A DNA stretch of 16,646 bases from CBDTTM01 sp965363355 (GTDB lineage Bacteria; Bacillota; Negativicutes; Selenomonadales; Selenomonadaceae). The notes under the pieces are model-generated. The model was not told the origin of the DNA, made no database searches, and was given only the letters and a program-made list of their open reading frames with translations. Positions 1 to 6,607 of this stretch are shown in pieces; within the stretch, counting starts at the first letter, position 1, and each line of letters opens with the position of its first letter. Both the position numbers and the translations under genes were made by a program. The stretch spans positions 1-16,646 of the forward strand of contig CBDTTM010000039.1 of the NCBI GenBank assembly GCA_965363355.1, written 5' to 3'.

Positions 1-41
1 ACACCAATCCAAACATAATTTGCTAAGAGATCCGTTTGCAT
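1..41 (-). CDS. Start of an unidentified leftward gene (N-terminus only)
   Basis: An ATG at 41-39 on the minus strand opens a frame reading MQTDLLANYVWIG before the window ends. A GGAGG box lies about 8 bases upstream of the ATG, and a promoter with an extended -10 lies at 82-110, so this looks like a genuine translation start. Thirteen residues are too few to name a family. The stretch is mildly hydrophobic and could open a membrane protein, but that is a guess. Confidence 0.45.
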   Translation of the reverse strand, partial: MQTDLLANYVWIG

Positions 42-81
42 GAAACCAGCCTCCAAAACTTCCATAATTTTTATTGACTTC

Positions 82-110
82 ATTTTATCATTCGCCAATG
101 CAAAATGCAA
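82..110 (-). promoter_or_regulatory. Predicted sigma70-type promoter of the gene at the left edge
   Basis: On the minus strand the -35 box TTGCAT (110-105) and the -10 box TAAAAT (87-82) are separated by exactly 17 bases. The -10 is preceded by TGA, which makes an extended -10. The site lies about 40 bases upstream of the ATG at 41. Confidence 0.5.
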
Positions 111-121
111 TTATTTTTTCA

Positions 122-171
122 TTTTATATGTATGTAAATGATATAATCATATCATTTACATACATATAAAA
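122..171. repeat. Perfect 23-bp inverted repeat with a 4-base centre
   Basis: Arms 122-144 and 149-171 are exact reverse complements around the centre AATC (145-148). The inner part reads ATGATAT-AATC-ATATCAT. It is AT-rich and not followed by a U-tract on the plus strand, so it is not a classical terminator on that strand. Its right arm overlaps by two bases the hairpin that ends the amino-sugar operon. Its left arm ends about 11 bases upstream of the -35 box of the leftward gene at the edge. It could be an operator for a dimeric regulator, an extension of the terminator, or a remnant of a small mobile repeat. The sequence alone does not decide. Confidence 0.7.
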
Positions 172-197
172 GCGAGCCTTCCGAAAAAGGCTCGCTT
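170..197 (-). terminator. Intrinsic terminator at the end of the amino-sugar operon
   Basis: An 11-bp perfect stem (170-180 with 187-197) with a GCGAGCC core and a 6-base loop lies 30 bases beyond the stop of the EIIA gene. Read on the minus strand it is followed by TTATATG, a short U-rich tail. On the plus strand it is followed by CTTTTC, so it may act in both directions. Confidence 0.75.
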
Positions 198-226
198 CTT
201 TTCTTCAGAATCTCTGCTGTTTTTTA

Positions 227-697
227 TTACTTAGGTTCAATAGCAAGAATCTTACCATCTTTTGCCTGCAAGTTTTTGCTGATGCTTTTTATTTTTTTAT
301 CCATATTGGTCAACACCAGCATAGTTGTGAGCTTTTTGCCTTTTCCCTCGATAAAATCCCGATCGAATGAAATGAGCTTGTCTCCCCGTTTCACTTGATC
401 TTGTTGCTTGACGAAAGCTTCGAATCCTTCGCCTTTAAGCTCAACCGTATCAAGTCCGACATGAATCAAAATCTCAATCCCATCGGTTTCAAGTGCTATC
501 GCATGTTTGGTTCCTGCCAAAAGCGTAATCGTCCCATCACAAGGTGCCGTAATGAAATCTTCTTGCGGCTCAACAGCAAAGCCATCCCCTAGCATCTTCG
601 CCGAAAATACAGCGTCGGCAACCTCGATGATATCAATGACTTCACCTGGAGCCGGTGCATATATCTCCAATTTTTTACGATTAAATAAACCAAACAT
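227..697 (-). CDS. crr: PTS glucose-type EIIA component (free-standing phosphocarrier)
   Basis: This is a single-domain EIIA of the glucose/GlcNAc PTS family, a cytoplasmic protein that takes phosphate from HPr and passes it to an EIIB domain. The core reads APAPGEVIDI near the N-terminus, then APCDGTITLL and the signature ILIHVGLDTVELKGEGF, in which the His of IHVG is the expected phosphorylated residue. The length of 156 residues matches a stand-alone Crr. The ATG at 697 is preferred over the one at 703: the GAGGAG box is 9 bases from the former and only 3 from the latter, and MFGLFNRKK resembles known EIIA N-termini. It is the last gene of the operon, 39 bases after nagA. Both EIICB proteins of the operon lack an EIIA domain, so this protein is the likely donor to both. 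In Proteobacteria Crr is also a regulator; nothing here shows that role. Confidence 0.93.
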   Translation of the reverse strand: MFGLFNRKKLEIYAPAPGEVIDIIEVADAVFSAKMLGDGFAVEPQEDFITAPCDGTITLLAGTKHAIALETDGIEILIHVGLDTVELKGEGFEAFVKQQDQVKRGDKLISFDRDFIEGKGKKLTTMLVLTNMDKKIKSISKNLQAKDGKILAIEPK

Positions 698-706
698 CTC
701 CATCCA

Positions 707-712
707 CTCCTC
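707..712 (-). promoter_or_regulatory. Ribosome binding site deciding the start of the EIIA gene
   Basis: GAGGAG on the minus strand lies 9 bases before the ATG at 697 and 3 bases before the ATG at 703. The spacing favours the downstream ATG. Confidence 0.5.
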
Positions 713-736
713 ATAGTTTCATCTACAAAAAAGCTG

Positions 737-1876
737 CTACTCTCTCGTGTAGACTTTTTTCCCTTTTACCATTGTTGTAAAAACAGTAAGGTTCTCATCA
801 AAAATCACTAAGTCAGCGTTCTTTCCGACATCGATCGATCCGCACTCGTCAAATAAACCAAGCTCTTTGGCCGGATTAGCCGATGCCATGGCAACGACCT
901 CCGCAAGATTTGCTCCCGTATTTTCCCAGAACCGTTTAACCGCCTGGTCCATGGTCAATACGCTGCCAGCAATCGTACCATCAGCCAGTCTTGCCACTTG
1001 GTTTTCAACAAATACATCCTGTCCCCCAAGTTCTGATTTCCCATCCGGGAGCATGCAGGCACGCATGGAATCAGTAATCAAAATGATGTGTTCAGCTGCC
1101 TTGTTCCGGTAGACCATTCGCTGCAAAGCTGGATGTACATGCACATTATCAGCAATCAACTCGCAGTTAACATCACTGTCAAGAACAGCCCCTATGATAC
1201 CCGGTTTACGATGATGAAGCGGCGGCATTGCATTGAATAGATGTGTAACATGGCTCACCCCGCCATCAATTGCAGCCAGAGCCTGTTCATAATCGGCTTC
1301 ACTATGGCCTATTGACACACAAATGCCATTTTGACGGCAAAGCTCAACAAAACTATAGTCATCAAGTCTTTCTGGCGCCAACGTAATGATCTTCATCACG
1401 TCTTTATATTGCTCTAAAAGTGAAAAATCGGCTTGTACAATATTCTGCGCTGCTTGCGCACCTTTATACTTTGTCGAGATAAAAGGACCTTCTACATGAG
1501 CGCCCAGAACTACCGCTCCGCCACTTTTGCCCATAGCGCGTTTTATACGATCCAGACTGCGATAAATCTTAGGAAAATCATAGGTCATCGTCGTCGGTAA
1601 AAAAGCCGTGACTCCGGTCTTTGGCAAGATTTCGCACATTTTATCAAGAGCTGCAGCATCATCGTCCATTGCATCTACACCACAGCACCCATGAATATGG
1701 ACATTGATGAATCCTGGCGATACATATCGCCCATTCGCATCGATGATTTCCTCTGCCATTTCAGGAGAAAATTCCGGTTCCGGCAATACAGCTGTTATTT
1801 TATCATCATACAATAAAACCTGGTTTTCCCAAATTTTATTTTCTCGTATGATTTTACCATGAACAATTGCTTTCAC
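737..1876 (-). CDS. nagA: N-acetylglucosamine-6-phosphate deacetylase
   Basis: NagA hydrolyses GlcNAc-6-P to GlcN-6-P and acetate in the cytoplasm. The protein is an amidohydrolase-fold enzyme of about 379 residues. Metal and active-site motifs, numbered from the upstream GTG at 1885, are HIHG (H63, H65), AHVEGPF (E132), SIGHSEADY (H194), THLFNAMPPLHHR (H215) and ITDSMRA with the catalytic D272. The C-terminal part has ASANPAKELGL and a closing beta-sandwich segment (IDVGKNADLVIFD). HxH on the first strand is the Gram-positive type; E. coli NagA lacks it. I chose the GTG at 1876, giving MKAIVHGKII, because AGGCGG lies 8 bases before it. The GTG at 1885 and TTG at 1882 overlap or crowd that box. 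The gene follows nagE after a terminator-like hairpin and precedes the EIIA gene. Confidence 0.95.
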   Translation of the reverse strand: MKAIVHGKIIRENKIWENQVLLYDDKITAVLPEPEFSPEMAEEIIDANGRYVSPGFINVHIHGCCGVDAMDDDAAALDKMCEILPKTGVTAFLPTTMTYDFPKIYRSLDRIKRAMGKSGGAVVLGAHVEGPFISTKYKGAQAAQNIVQADFSLLEQYKDVMKIITLAPERLDDYSFVELCRQNGICVSIGHSEADYEQALAAIDGGVSHVTHLFNAMPPLHHRKPGIIGAVLDSDVNCELIADNVHVHPALQRMVYRNKAAEHIILITDSMRACMLPDGKSELGGQDVFVENQVARLADGTIAGSVLTMDQAVKRFWENTGANLAEVVAMASANPAKELGLFDECGSIDVGKNADLVIFDENLTVFTTMVKGKKVYTRE

Positions 1877-1884
1877 TTTCAACA

Positions 1885-1890
1885 CCGCCT
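1885..1890 (-). promoter_or_regulatory. Ribosome binding site deciding the nagA start
   Basis: AGGCGG on the minus strand is 8 bases before the GTG at 1876. It directly adjoins or overlaps the upstream candidates at 1885 and 1882, so the shorter protein start is preferred. Confidence 0.5.
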
Positions 1891-1909
1891 ATCTTTTATG
1901 GATGATAGC

Positions 1910-1933
1910 AAAAAACTGCCGTCAATGCGGCAG
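1910..1933 (-). terminator. Internal intrinsic terminator between nagE and nagA
   Basis: On the minus strand CTGCCG-CATTGA-CGGCAG (1933-1916) is followed at once by six T's (1915-1910). The hairpin starts 8 bases after the nagE stop and ends about 33 bases before the nagA start. A GC-rich 6-bp stem plus a U6 tract fits an intrinsic terminator. In this place it probably terminates only part of the transcripts, setting lower levels of nagA and the EIIA gene. Confidence 0.65.
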
Positions 1934-1941
1934 CCTCTACT

Positions 1942-3333
1942 TTATTGCTCAGCACTTTTGCGTAAATCATTTATTTCATTGGCAACATGTTCCGCCTTTG
2001 TCCCCAAAATAACCTGCACGCTCTTACCCTTTTTGATGACGCCTGCCGCACCAAGTTGTTTAATCGCAGTTTCATCAACCTTAGTTTCATCTTTGACTTC
2101 AAGACGCAGGCGCGTAACACAGGACGAAACGGTTTCAAGGTTTCCTAGCCCACCGAGACATTGTACCATATTGCGACTGTAATCACTAGAAGCTACGGCC
2201 ACTGAACCAGATACTTCTTCTGTTTCATAGCGACCAATCGTCGGAATATCGAACCGGCGAATTGCCCAACTGAAAATCACATAATACACAATACCAAAAA
2301 CCAAACCTATCGGAATGAGCAATACTGGCTTTGTCGCCAGCTCCCAATTCAAGGCAAAATCAATGAGCCCTGCGGAAAAGCCGAATCCATGCAAAATACC
2401 AAAGCTATAAGCAACAGACAGTGCCAATCCCGTCAAAATAGCATGCACGACATAAAGTGCCGGTGCCAAGAACATGAACATAAATTCAATCGGCTCGGTA
2501 ATCCCCGTCAAAAAAGCCGTGAATGCAACTGAAATAAGTGCTCCGGCCACTTTGCTGCGATTTTCTTTTCTTGCTGCATGATACATAGCCAAAGCGACAG
2601 CTGGCATACCAAACATAAAAATAATATAAAATCCGGCCATAAATATTCCAGCATGCGGGTCCCCAGCAAAAAAGCGATTGAGATCGCCCGTCACTACTTT
2701 TCCTGTTGCATCGGTATAATTGCCAAAGACAAACCAAATAAAGCTGTTTAAGATATGATGAAGCCCAACCGGAATCAGCAAACGATTCAATACGCCATAG
2801 ACAAACGTACCTATGGCACCGGCACCGATGATCCATTCGCCGATGGACTGGATACCAACCTGCAAAGGTGCCCAAATCACGCCGAAGATACCGGCTAAAA
2901 TAATCGAAGACACCGCTGTGGCAATCGGAACAAATCGCCTGCCACCAAAAAAGCCTAAAAATTCCGGCAGCTTGATTGCATAAAAGCGATTGTACAACAT
3001 ACCAGCTTCTATCCCACTGATGATCCCGGCAAGCACACTCATATTAAGTGCCGGATTGATTGCCTTTAGACCTTCTGTCAAAATCAAATACCCAACTGCA
3101 CCAGCTAAACCAGCTGCACCATTATTATCTTTTGCCAATCCAACTGAAATACCGATAGAAAAAAGCAATGCCAAATTGTCAAATACAGCCAAACCTGCTT
3201 TTTGAATGAACGGAATATTCAGCAAGTCCGGCGCGCCAAAACGCAGCAACAAGGCTGCCGCCGGCAATACGGCGATTGGCAGCATCAAGGCCTTCCCTAT
3301 ACTTTGTAACTTTACAAACCAACTTCCCATCAT
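1942..3333 (-). CDS. nagE: PTS N-acetylglucosamine-type EIICB transporter
   Basis: This is an inner-membrane PTS permease that imports and phosphorylates an amino sugar. The EIIC domain fills about residues 1-365, with many hydrophobic segments, the EIIC signature GITEPIEF (277-284) and GLHHILNSFIWFVFG (190-204), a segment typical of GlcNAc-specific members (glucose members have HHIFY). A linker leads to the EIIB domain (about 388-463), whose phosphorylated cysteine is C405 in SSCVTRLRLEV. E. coli NagE is about 650 residues because it carries an EIIA domain; this protein stops after EIIB, so it needs a separate EIIA, which the operon supplies. AGGAG lies 5 bases before the ATG at 3333; the next codon is also ATG. 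The gene starts 39 bases after the rpiR-type gene. GlcNAc is the likeliest substrate; glucosamine is possible. Confidence 0.88.
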   Translation of the reverse strand: MMGSWFVKLQSIGKALMLPIAVLPAAALLLRFGAPDLLNIPFIQKAGLAVFDNLALLFSIGISVGLAKDNNGAAGLAGAVGYLILTEGLKAINPALNMSVLAGIISGIEAGMLYNRFYAIKLPEFLGFFGGRRFVPIATAVSSIILAGIFGVIWAPLQVGIQSIGEWIIGAGAIGTFVYGVLNRLLIPVGLHHILNSFIWFVFGNYTDATGKVVTGDLNRFFAGDPHAGIFMAGFYIIFMFGMPAVALAMYHAARKENRSKVAGALISVAFTAFLTGITEPIEFMFMFLAPALYVVHAILTGLALSVAYSFGILHGFGFSAGLIDFALNWELATKPVLLIPIGLVFGIVYYVIFSWAIRRFDIPTIGRYETEEVSGSVAVASSDYSRNMVQCLGGLGNLETVSSCVTRLRLEVKDETKVDETAIKQLGAAGVIKKGKSVQVILGTKAEHVANEINDLRKSAEQ

Positions 3334-3372
3334 AAACTCTCCTTTTAATAATATTTGCTAGCGTATAGGTTC

Positions 3373-4245
3373 CTAACGTAAGAGCCCCACCGCCTGCGTC
3401 GTCAAACGTTTATTTTCAGCGGCTTTATCCGCCATAGCTTTGACCACCTGCGTATAAATGAGATCCATGATAAAAAACTGCGCTAGTTTCACGGAAATAG
3501 ATCCTGTTTCCAGCAACGTTTCCTGCGCCTTATACAGAACCGCAGCATCCGCCAGATCAACTAAACGCGACATTCGATTGGCTGTGATGACAATGATTGC
3601 CGCTCCATTTTGCCTAGCGAGCTCAACGGTTTTTATCACTTCTTGCGTTTCTCCCGAATGGGATATCACCACGACCAAATCGTTCGGTTTGATCAACGCC
3701 ATCATCATCATCATCGTATGACTGTTATCGATGCCCCGGCAATCGAGCCCAATGCGAAAAAATTTATAACTTGAATCGTTTGCCATATACCCTGAATTCC
3801 CCATACCGATAAAGTAAACCTGCCTCGCTTGCAACAAGAGCATCGAACTTTTATCGATGCAATCGCCATCGAGACAATGCAGTGTCTTTTCAAGCATGCC
3901 AATATTTGCATCCAGCAGCTTTCGTGCCGTAACCATGACCGTTTCCGTTGTCGTTATATCCGGATTTATGATATAACGCTGGCTGTTATCCGTCAAGGCC
4001 CCCGCTAGCGCCATCTTGAACTCTGACAGATTGCTAAAGCCAAATTTCCGGACAAACCTGGTAACCGTAGCTTCCGCTACGCCACTCTTTTGGGCAATTT
4101 CTGAAATCGGTAAATGGACAGCTTCTGCAGCAGACTCTTTTAAATAATTCATCAGCAAGCGATCTGATTTCGATGGTTTAAAATCTGGCCTTTGCAATTG
4201 TTCTAGTATATTCATCACAGCTTCAAGTCCTGTTCCTTGCATCAT
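3373..4245 (-). CDS. MurR/RpiR-family transcriptional regulator with SIS domain
   Basis: The protein is a cytoplasmic DNA-binding regulator that senses a phosphorylated sugar. The N-terminal RpiR-type helix-turn-helix covers about residues 12-85, with recognition region LPISEIAQKSGVAEATVTRF (45-64) followed by VRKFGFSNLSEFK. The C-terminal SIS domain covers about 130-270, with IGMGNSG (146-152) and VVVISHSGETQEV (191-203), the usual phosphosugar-binding loops. The length of 290 residues is normal. The ATG at 4245 overlaps the stop of the preceding EIICB gene (ATGA), suggesting translational coupling. An internal ATG (M11) is possible but also lacks a good ribosome binding site. Location inside the amino-sugar operon suggests control of this operon by ManNAc-6-P, GlcNAc-6-P or GlcN-6-P; which one, and whether it represses, is inference. 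A run of five Met codons (3700-3714) interrupts the SIS domain between its two loops. Confidence 0.92.
   Translation of the reverse strand: MMQGTGLEAVMNILEQLQRPDFKPSKSDRLLMNYLKESAAEAVHLPISEIAQKSGVAEATVTRFVRKFGFSNLSEFKMALAGALTDNSQRYIINPDITTTETVMVTARKLLDANIGMLEKTLHCLDGDCIDKSSMLLLQARQVYFIGMGNSGYMANDSSYKFFRIGLDCRGIDNSHTMMMMMALIKPNDLVVVISHSGETQEVIKTVELARQNGAAIIVITANRMSRLVDLADAAVLYKAQETLLETGSISVKLAQFFIMDLIYTQVVKAMADKAAENKRLTTQAVGLLR
3700..3714 (-). repeat. (ATG)5 trinucleotide run inside the regulator gene
   Basis: Five consecutive ATG codons on the minus strand encode the Met run in HTMMMMMALI within the SIS domain. The run lies between the IGMGNSG and SHSGET loops. Gain or loss of a unit would keep the frame and change only the number of methionines. 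Confidence 0.8.
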
Positions 4246-5810
4246 AAATGCAAAATTTCTTCAAGTTCATTTTTAATGATCGTTACTTGTGGACCATATA
4301 TGATTTGAACCCCCCGGCCTCTTTGCAGTATCCCGCGAGCTCCGCTCTCTTTTAAAAGGGCTTCTCTTACCAAGCTTCCATCTTTGACCGTAACCCTAAG
4401 CCTTGTCGCACAGCAATCAAACTCAGCAATATTCGCCATCCCGCCTAAGCCTTGTATGACCAGTCCTGATTTTGCCGTATGGTTTGATAACGCAGTGGAT
4501 TCATCCAAAATAGACTCAACATCTTCTCTGCCTAATGTCTTGAAATCAAATTTCCGAATCAAATAAGAAAAAGAAAAATAATACAAAAAAAACCACGGTA
4601 TTCCGACAATCGGAACCATCACCCAATTCGTCTTATCCGTCCCTTGCAGGACTCCAAATAAGATAAAATCAATGAAGCCGCCAGAAAAAGTCTGGCCAAT
4701 CGTGATTTGTAAGATATGCGCTATCATAAAGGCACAACCATCAAAAAAAGCATGCAAAACATATAAGGCTGGAGCAACAAACAGAAAAGAAAATTCAATC
4801 GGTTCCGTAATTCCCGTCAAAAAAGAGGTCAAGCCCGCCGACAACAAAAGACCACCAACCACTTTTCGGTTTTCCGGTTTCGCCGTGCGATACATCGCCA
4901 TGCAGGCTCCTAGCAAACCAAACATCATAGTGATGAAACGCCCTGACATAAAACGTGAAATACCGATATAATACTGCGTTGTTAAAGGATCCCCTAATTG
5001 GGCAAAAAATATACGCTGCGTGCCCTCGACGAGCTGTCCGTCAATCACTGCACTGCCGCCCAAAGCCGTCGTCCAAAAGGGTAGATAAAATATATGATGC
5101 AGCCCGAATGGGCCGAGCATGCGCAGGATAAAGCCATAAAGGAGCGTCCCAGCATAGCCCGTAGAATCAACCAACGCGCCTAATGAAAAAATAACCTTTT
5201 GAAAATATGGCCAGACAAGAAACATTATCGCACCGATAAAAATAGCGATTAAAGAACAAATAATTGGGACAAATCTTGATCCACCAAAAAAGCCCAAAAA
5301 CTGCGGTAGTTCTATCTTATTGTAACGATTATGTAACAAATACGTCACGACTCCGATGACAACGCCACCGAACACCCCCGTTTCCAATGTTTGGATTCCA
5401 AGGATGACGCCTTGTCCTGCTCCGGCTAAATTTCCTTTTGCCAATGTCCCCGTAATCTTAAGCAACGAATGGATACTTGCATTCATCACTAAAAAAGATA
5501 AAAGTGCCGCCAGACCCGCCGTTCCTTTATCCGAACGAGCCAAGCCGACGGCAATCCCGACAGCAAACAGAACTGCTAAATTTGCAAATACAATAGCACC
5601 CGCATCAGCCATGATAACAAATATATTCTGCAGCCAACTGACATCTAAAAAAGGATATGCCTTAATAGAATTCGGATTTGACAAAGCACCGCCAATGCCG
5701 AGCAAAAGTCCAGCTGCTGGCAACACTGCAATTGGCAGCATAAAAGACCTGCCAAAACGCTGTGCTTTCTCAAAAAACAATCCTTGACCTGGTTGTTTGA
5801 ACATATTCAT
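4242..5810 (-). CDS. PTS EIICB transporter, glucose/maltose/amino-sugar superfamily
   Basis: This second PTS permease of the operon has EIIC at about residues 10-425 and EIIB at about 447-522. Visible signatures are RSFMLPIAVLPAAGLLLGIG near the N-terminus, ELPQFLGFFGGSRFVPI (167-183), GLHHIFYLPFW (236-246, the glucose-type variant), GITEPIEFSFLFVAP (333-347) and the EIIB site DCCATRLRVTV, where C467 is the expected phosphocysteine. It resembles PtsG- and MalX-type proteins most, is 522 residues long and has no EIIA domain. It follows nanE and overlaps the rpiR-type gene by 4 bases. The family motif suggests a hexose or hexosamine. The company of nanE makes ManNAc an attractive candidate substrate, but that is inference. 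GAGGTG lies 8 bases before the ATG at 5810. Confidence 0.88.
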   Translation of the reverse strand: MNMFKQPGQGLFFEKAQRFGRSFMLPIAVLPAAGLLLGIGGALSNPNSIKAYPFLDVSWLQNIFVIMADAGAIVFANLAVLFAVGIAVGLARSDKGTAGLAALLSFLVMNASIHSLLKITGTLAKGNLAGAGQGVILGIQTLETGVFGGVVIGVVTYLLHNRYNKIELPQFLGFFGGSRFVPIICSLIAIFIGAIMFLVWPYFQKVIFSLGALVDSTGYAGTLLYGFILRMLGPFGLHHIFYLPFWTTALGGSAVIDGQLVEGTQRIFFAQLGDPLTTQYYIGISRFMSGRFITMMFGLLGACMAMYRTAKPENRKVVGGLLLSAGLTSFLTGITEPIEFSFLFVAPALYVLHAFFDGCAFMIAHILQITIGQTFSGGFIDFILFGVLQGTDKTNWVMVPIVGIPWFFLYYFSFSYLIRKFDFKTLGREDVESILDESTALSNHTAKSGLVIQGLGGMANIAEFDCCATRLRVTVKDGSLVREALLKESGARGILQRGRGVQIIYGPQVTIIKNELEEILHL

Positions 5811-5888
5811 AAACCTAACACCTCTTTATAAAGCTGGTATTTACTGGTCAATGTCCTAAAGGTGCTGCAAGTTCCAGCTCCTATCTCT

Positions 5889-6566
5889 TCAGTTTTTAAG
5901 TACCGTAGCGAATTGAGCCGCAATCAATTGCGGTCGTGTTATCGCCGAGCCAACCACCGCCGAATACGCACCGCAAGCATAGACTTTCTGTAAGTCCAGT
6001 GGCGTATTGATGCGGCCTTCTGCCAAGACCGGAATTTTAAGCGCAGCGCTCAACTCTTCAATCAAATCAAAATCCGGTCCATTAAGCTGCGGCGTGTAAT
6101 CCGTATACCCAGATAATGTCGTCGATACACAATCTGCGCCGATTTTCTCAGCATAAAGACCTTCTTCCACATTCGAAATATCGGCCATAACCAGGACATT
6201 ATGCGATTTGATTTGCTCGATCAGCTGCTCAGGCTTCCCCCCTAGCGGCCGACTTCGTAAAGTCACATCCAAAGCAATCATTTCGCAACCCGTTTTCAGC
6301 AGTGCCTCGACCTCAGTCTTCGTCGGTGTGATGTACACTGCTGAATCCGGATACTCTTTTTTTATTATACCAATAACTGGCAGATTAGTAACCTTCTTTA
6401 TTTCTATGATATCCTCTATCCCCTGGGCTCTTATTGCAACTGCGCCGCCTTCTTTGGCCGCCTGAGCCATTTTCCCCATAACAAAAGAGCTATGCAGCGG
6501 TTCATCCGGCAACGCTTGACAAGAAACGATCAACTTGCCCTTGATCAAGTTTAATATATCCGGCAT
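5889..6566 (-). CDS. nanE: N-acetylmannosamine-6-phosphate 2-epimerase
   Basis: NanE converts ManNAc-6-P to GlcNAc-6-P, feeding NagA. The 225-residue TIM-barrel protein has the family landmarks LIVSCQALPDEPLH (12-25), AIRAQG (44-49), VIGIIKKEY with the expected catalytic lysine K69 (64-72), ITPTKTEVEALL (79-90), IALDVTLRSRP (97-107), ADCVSTTLSGYT (144-155), VLAEGRINTP with the expected catalytic E183 (180-189) and AVVGSAITRP (203-212). AGGAGG lies 6 bases before the ATG at 6566, a very strong site. The gene follows nagB by 41 bases. NanE normally works downstream of NanA and NanK in sialic acid use. Neither is in this window, which hints that ManNAc-6-P arises here from PTS uptake of ManNAc or that nanA and nanK lie elsewhere. 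Confidence 0.95.
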   Translation of the reverse strand: MPDILNLIKGKLIVSCQALPDEPLHSSFVMGKMAQAAKEGGAVAIRAQGIEDIIEIKKVTNLPVIGIIKKEYPDSAVYITPTKTEVEALLKTGCEMIALDVTLRSRPLGGKPEQLIEQIKSHNVLVMADISNVEEGLYAEKIGADCVSTTLSGYTDYTPQLNGPDFDLIEELSAALKIPVLAEGRINTPLDLQKVYACGAYSAVVGSAITRPQLIAAQFATVLKN

Positions 6567-6607
6567 AAAATCCCTCCTATAAGCTGGATTTTTCAGAACT
6601 TACGCTT

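Noticed and set aside
125..168. A Fur-type iron box in the large palindrome
   Set aside because: The central AATGATATAATCAT resembles GATAAT repeats, but the spacing does not fit the 19-bp consensus and no iron gene is visible.
122..171. Terminal repeats of a miniature transposable element
   Set aside because: The two arms are only 4 bases apart, leaving no element between them, and no target-site duplication is evident.
1884..1927. A TTGACG -35-like box overlapping the hairpin upstream of nagA
   Set aside because: No acceptable -10 lies at 16-18 bases. The nearest candidates are at 12 or 19-20 bases, and the box is part of the terminator stem.
2486..2875. A 129-codon minus-strand frame inside the nagE gene
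   Set aside because: It is on the same strand as nagE but in another frame, has no family features and is fully overlapped by a well-supported permease.
5356..5787. A 143-codon plus-strand frame opposite the EIICB gene
   Set aside because: It is antisense to a strongly supported permease and has the Pro/Ala/Lys-rich composition typical of an antisense shadow of membrane-protein codons.
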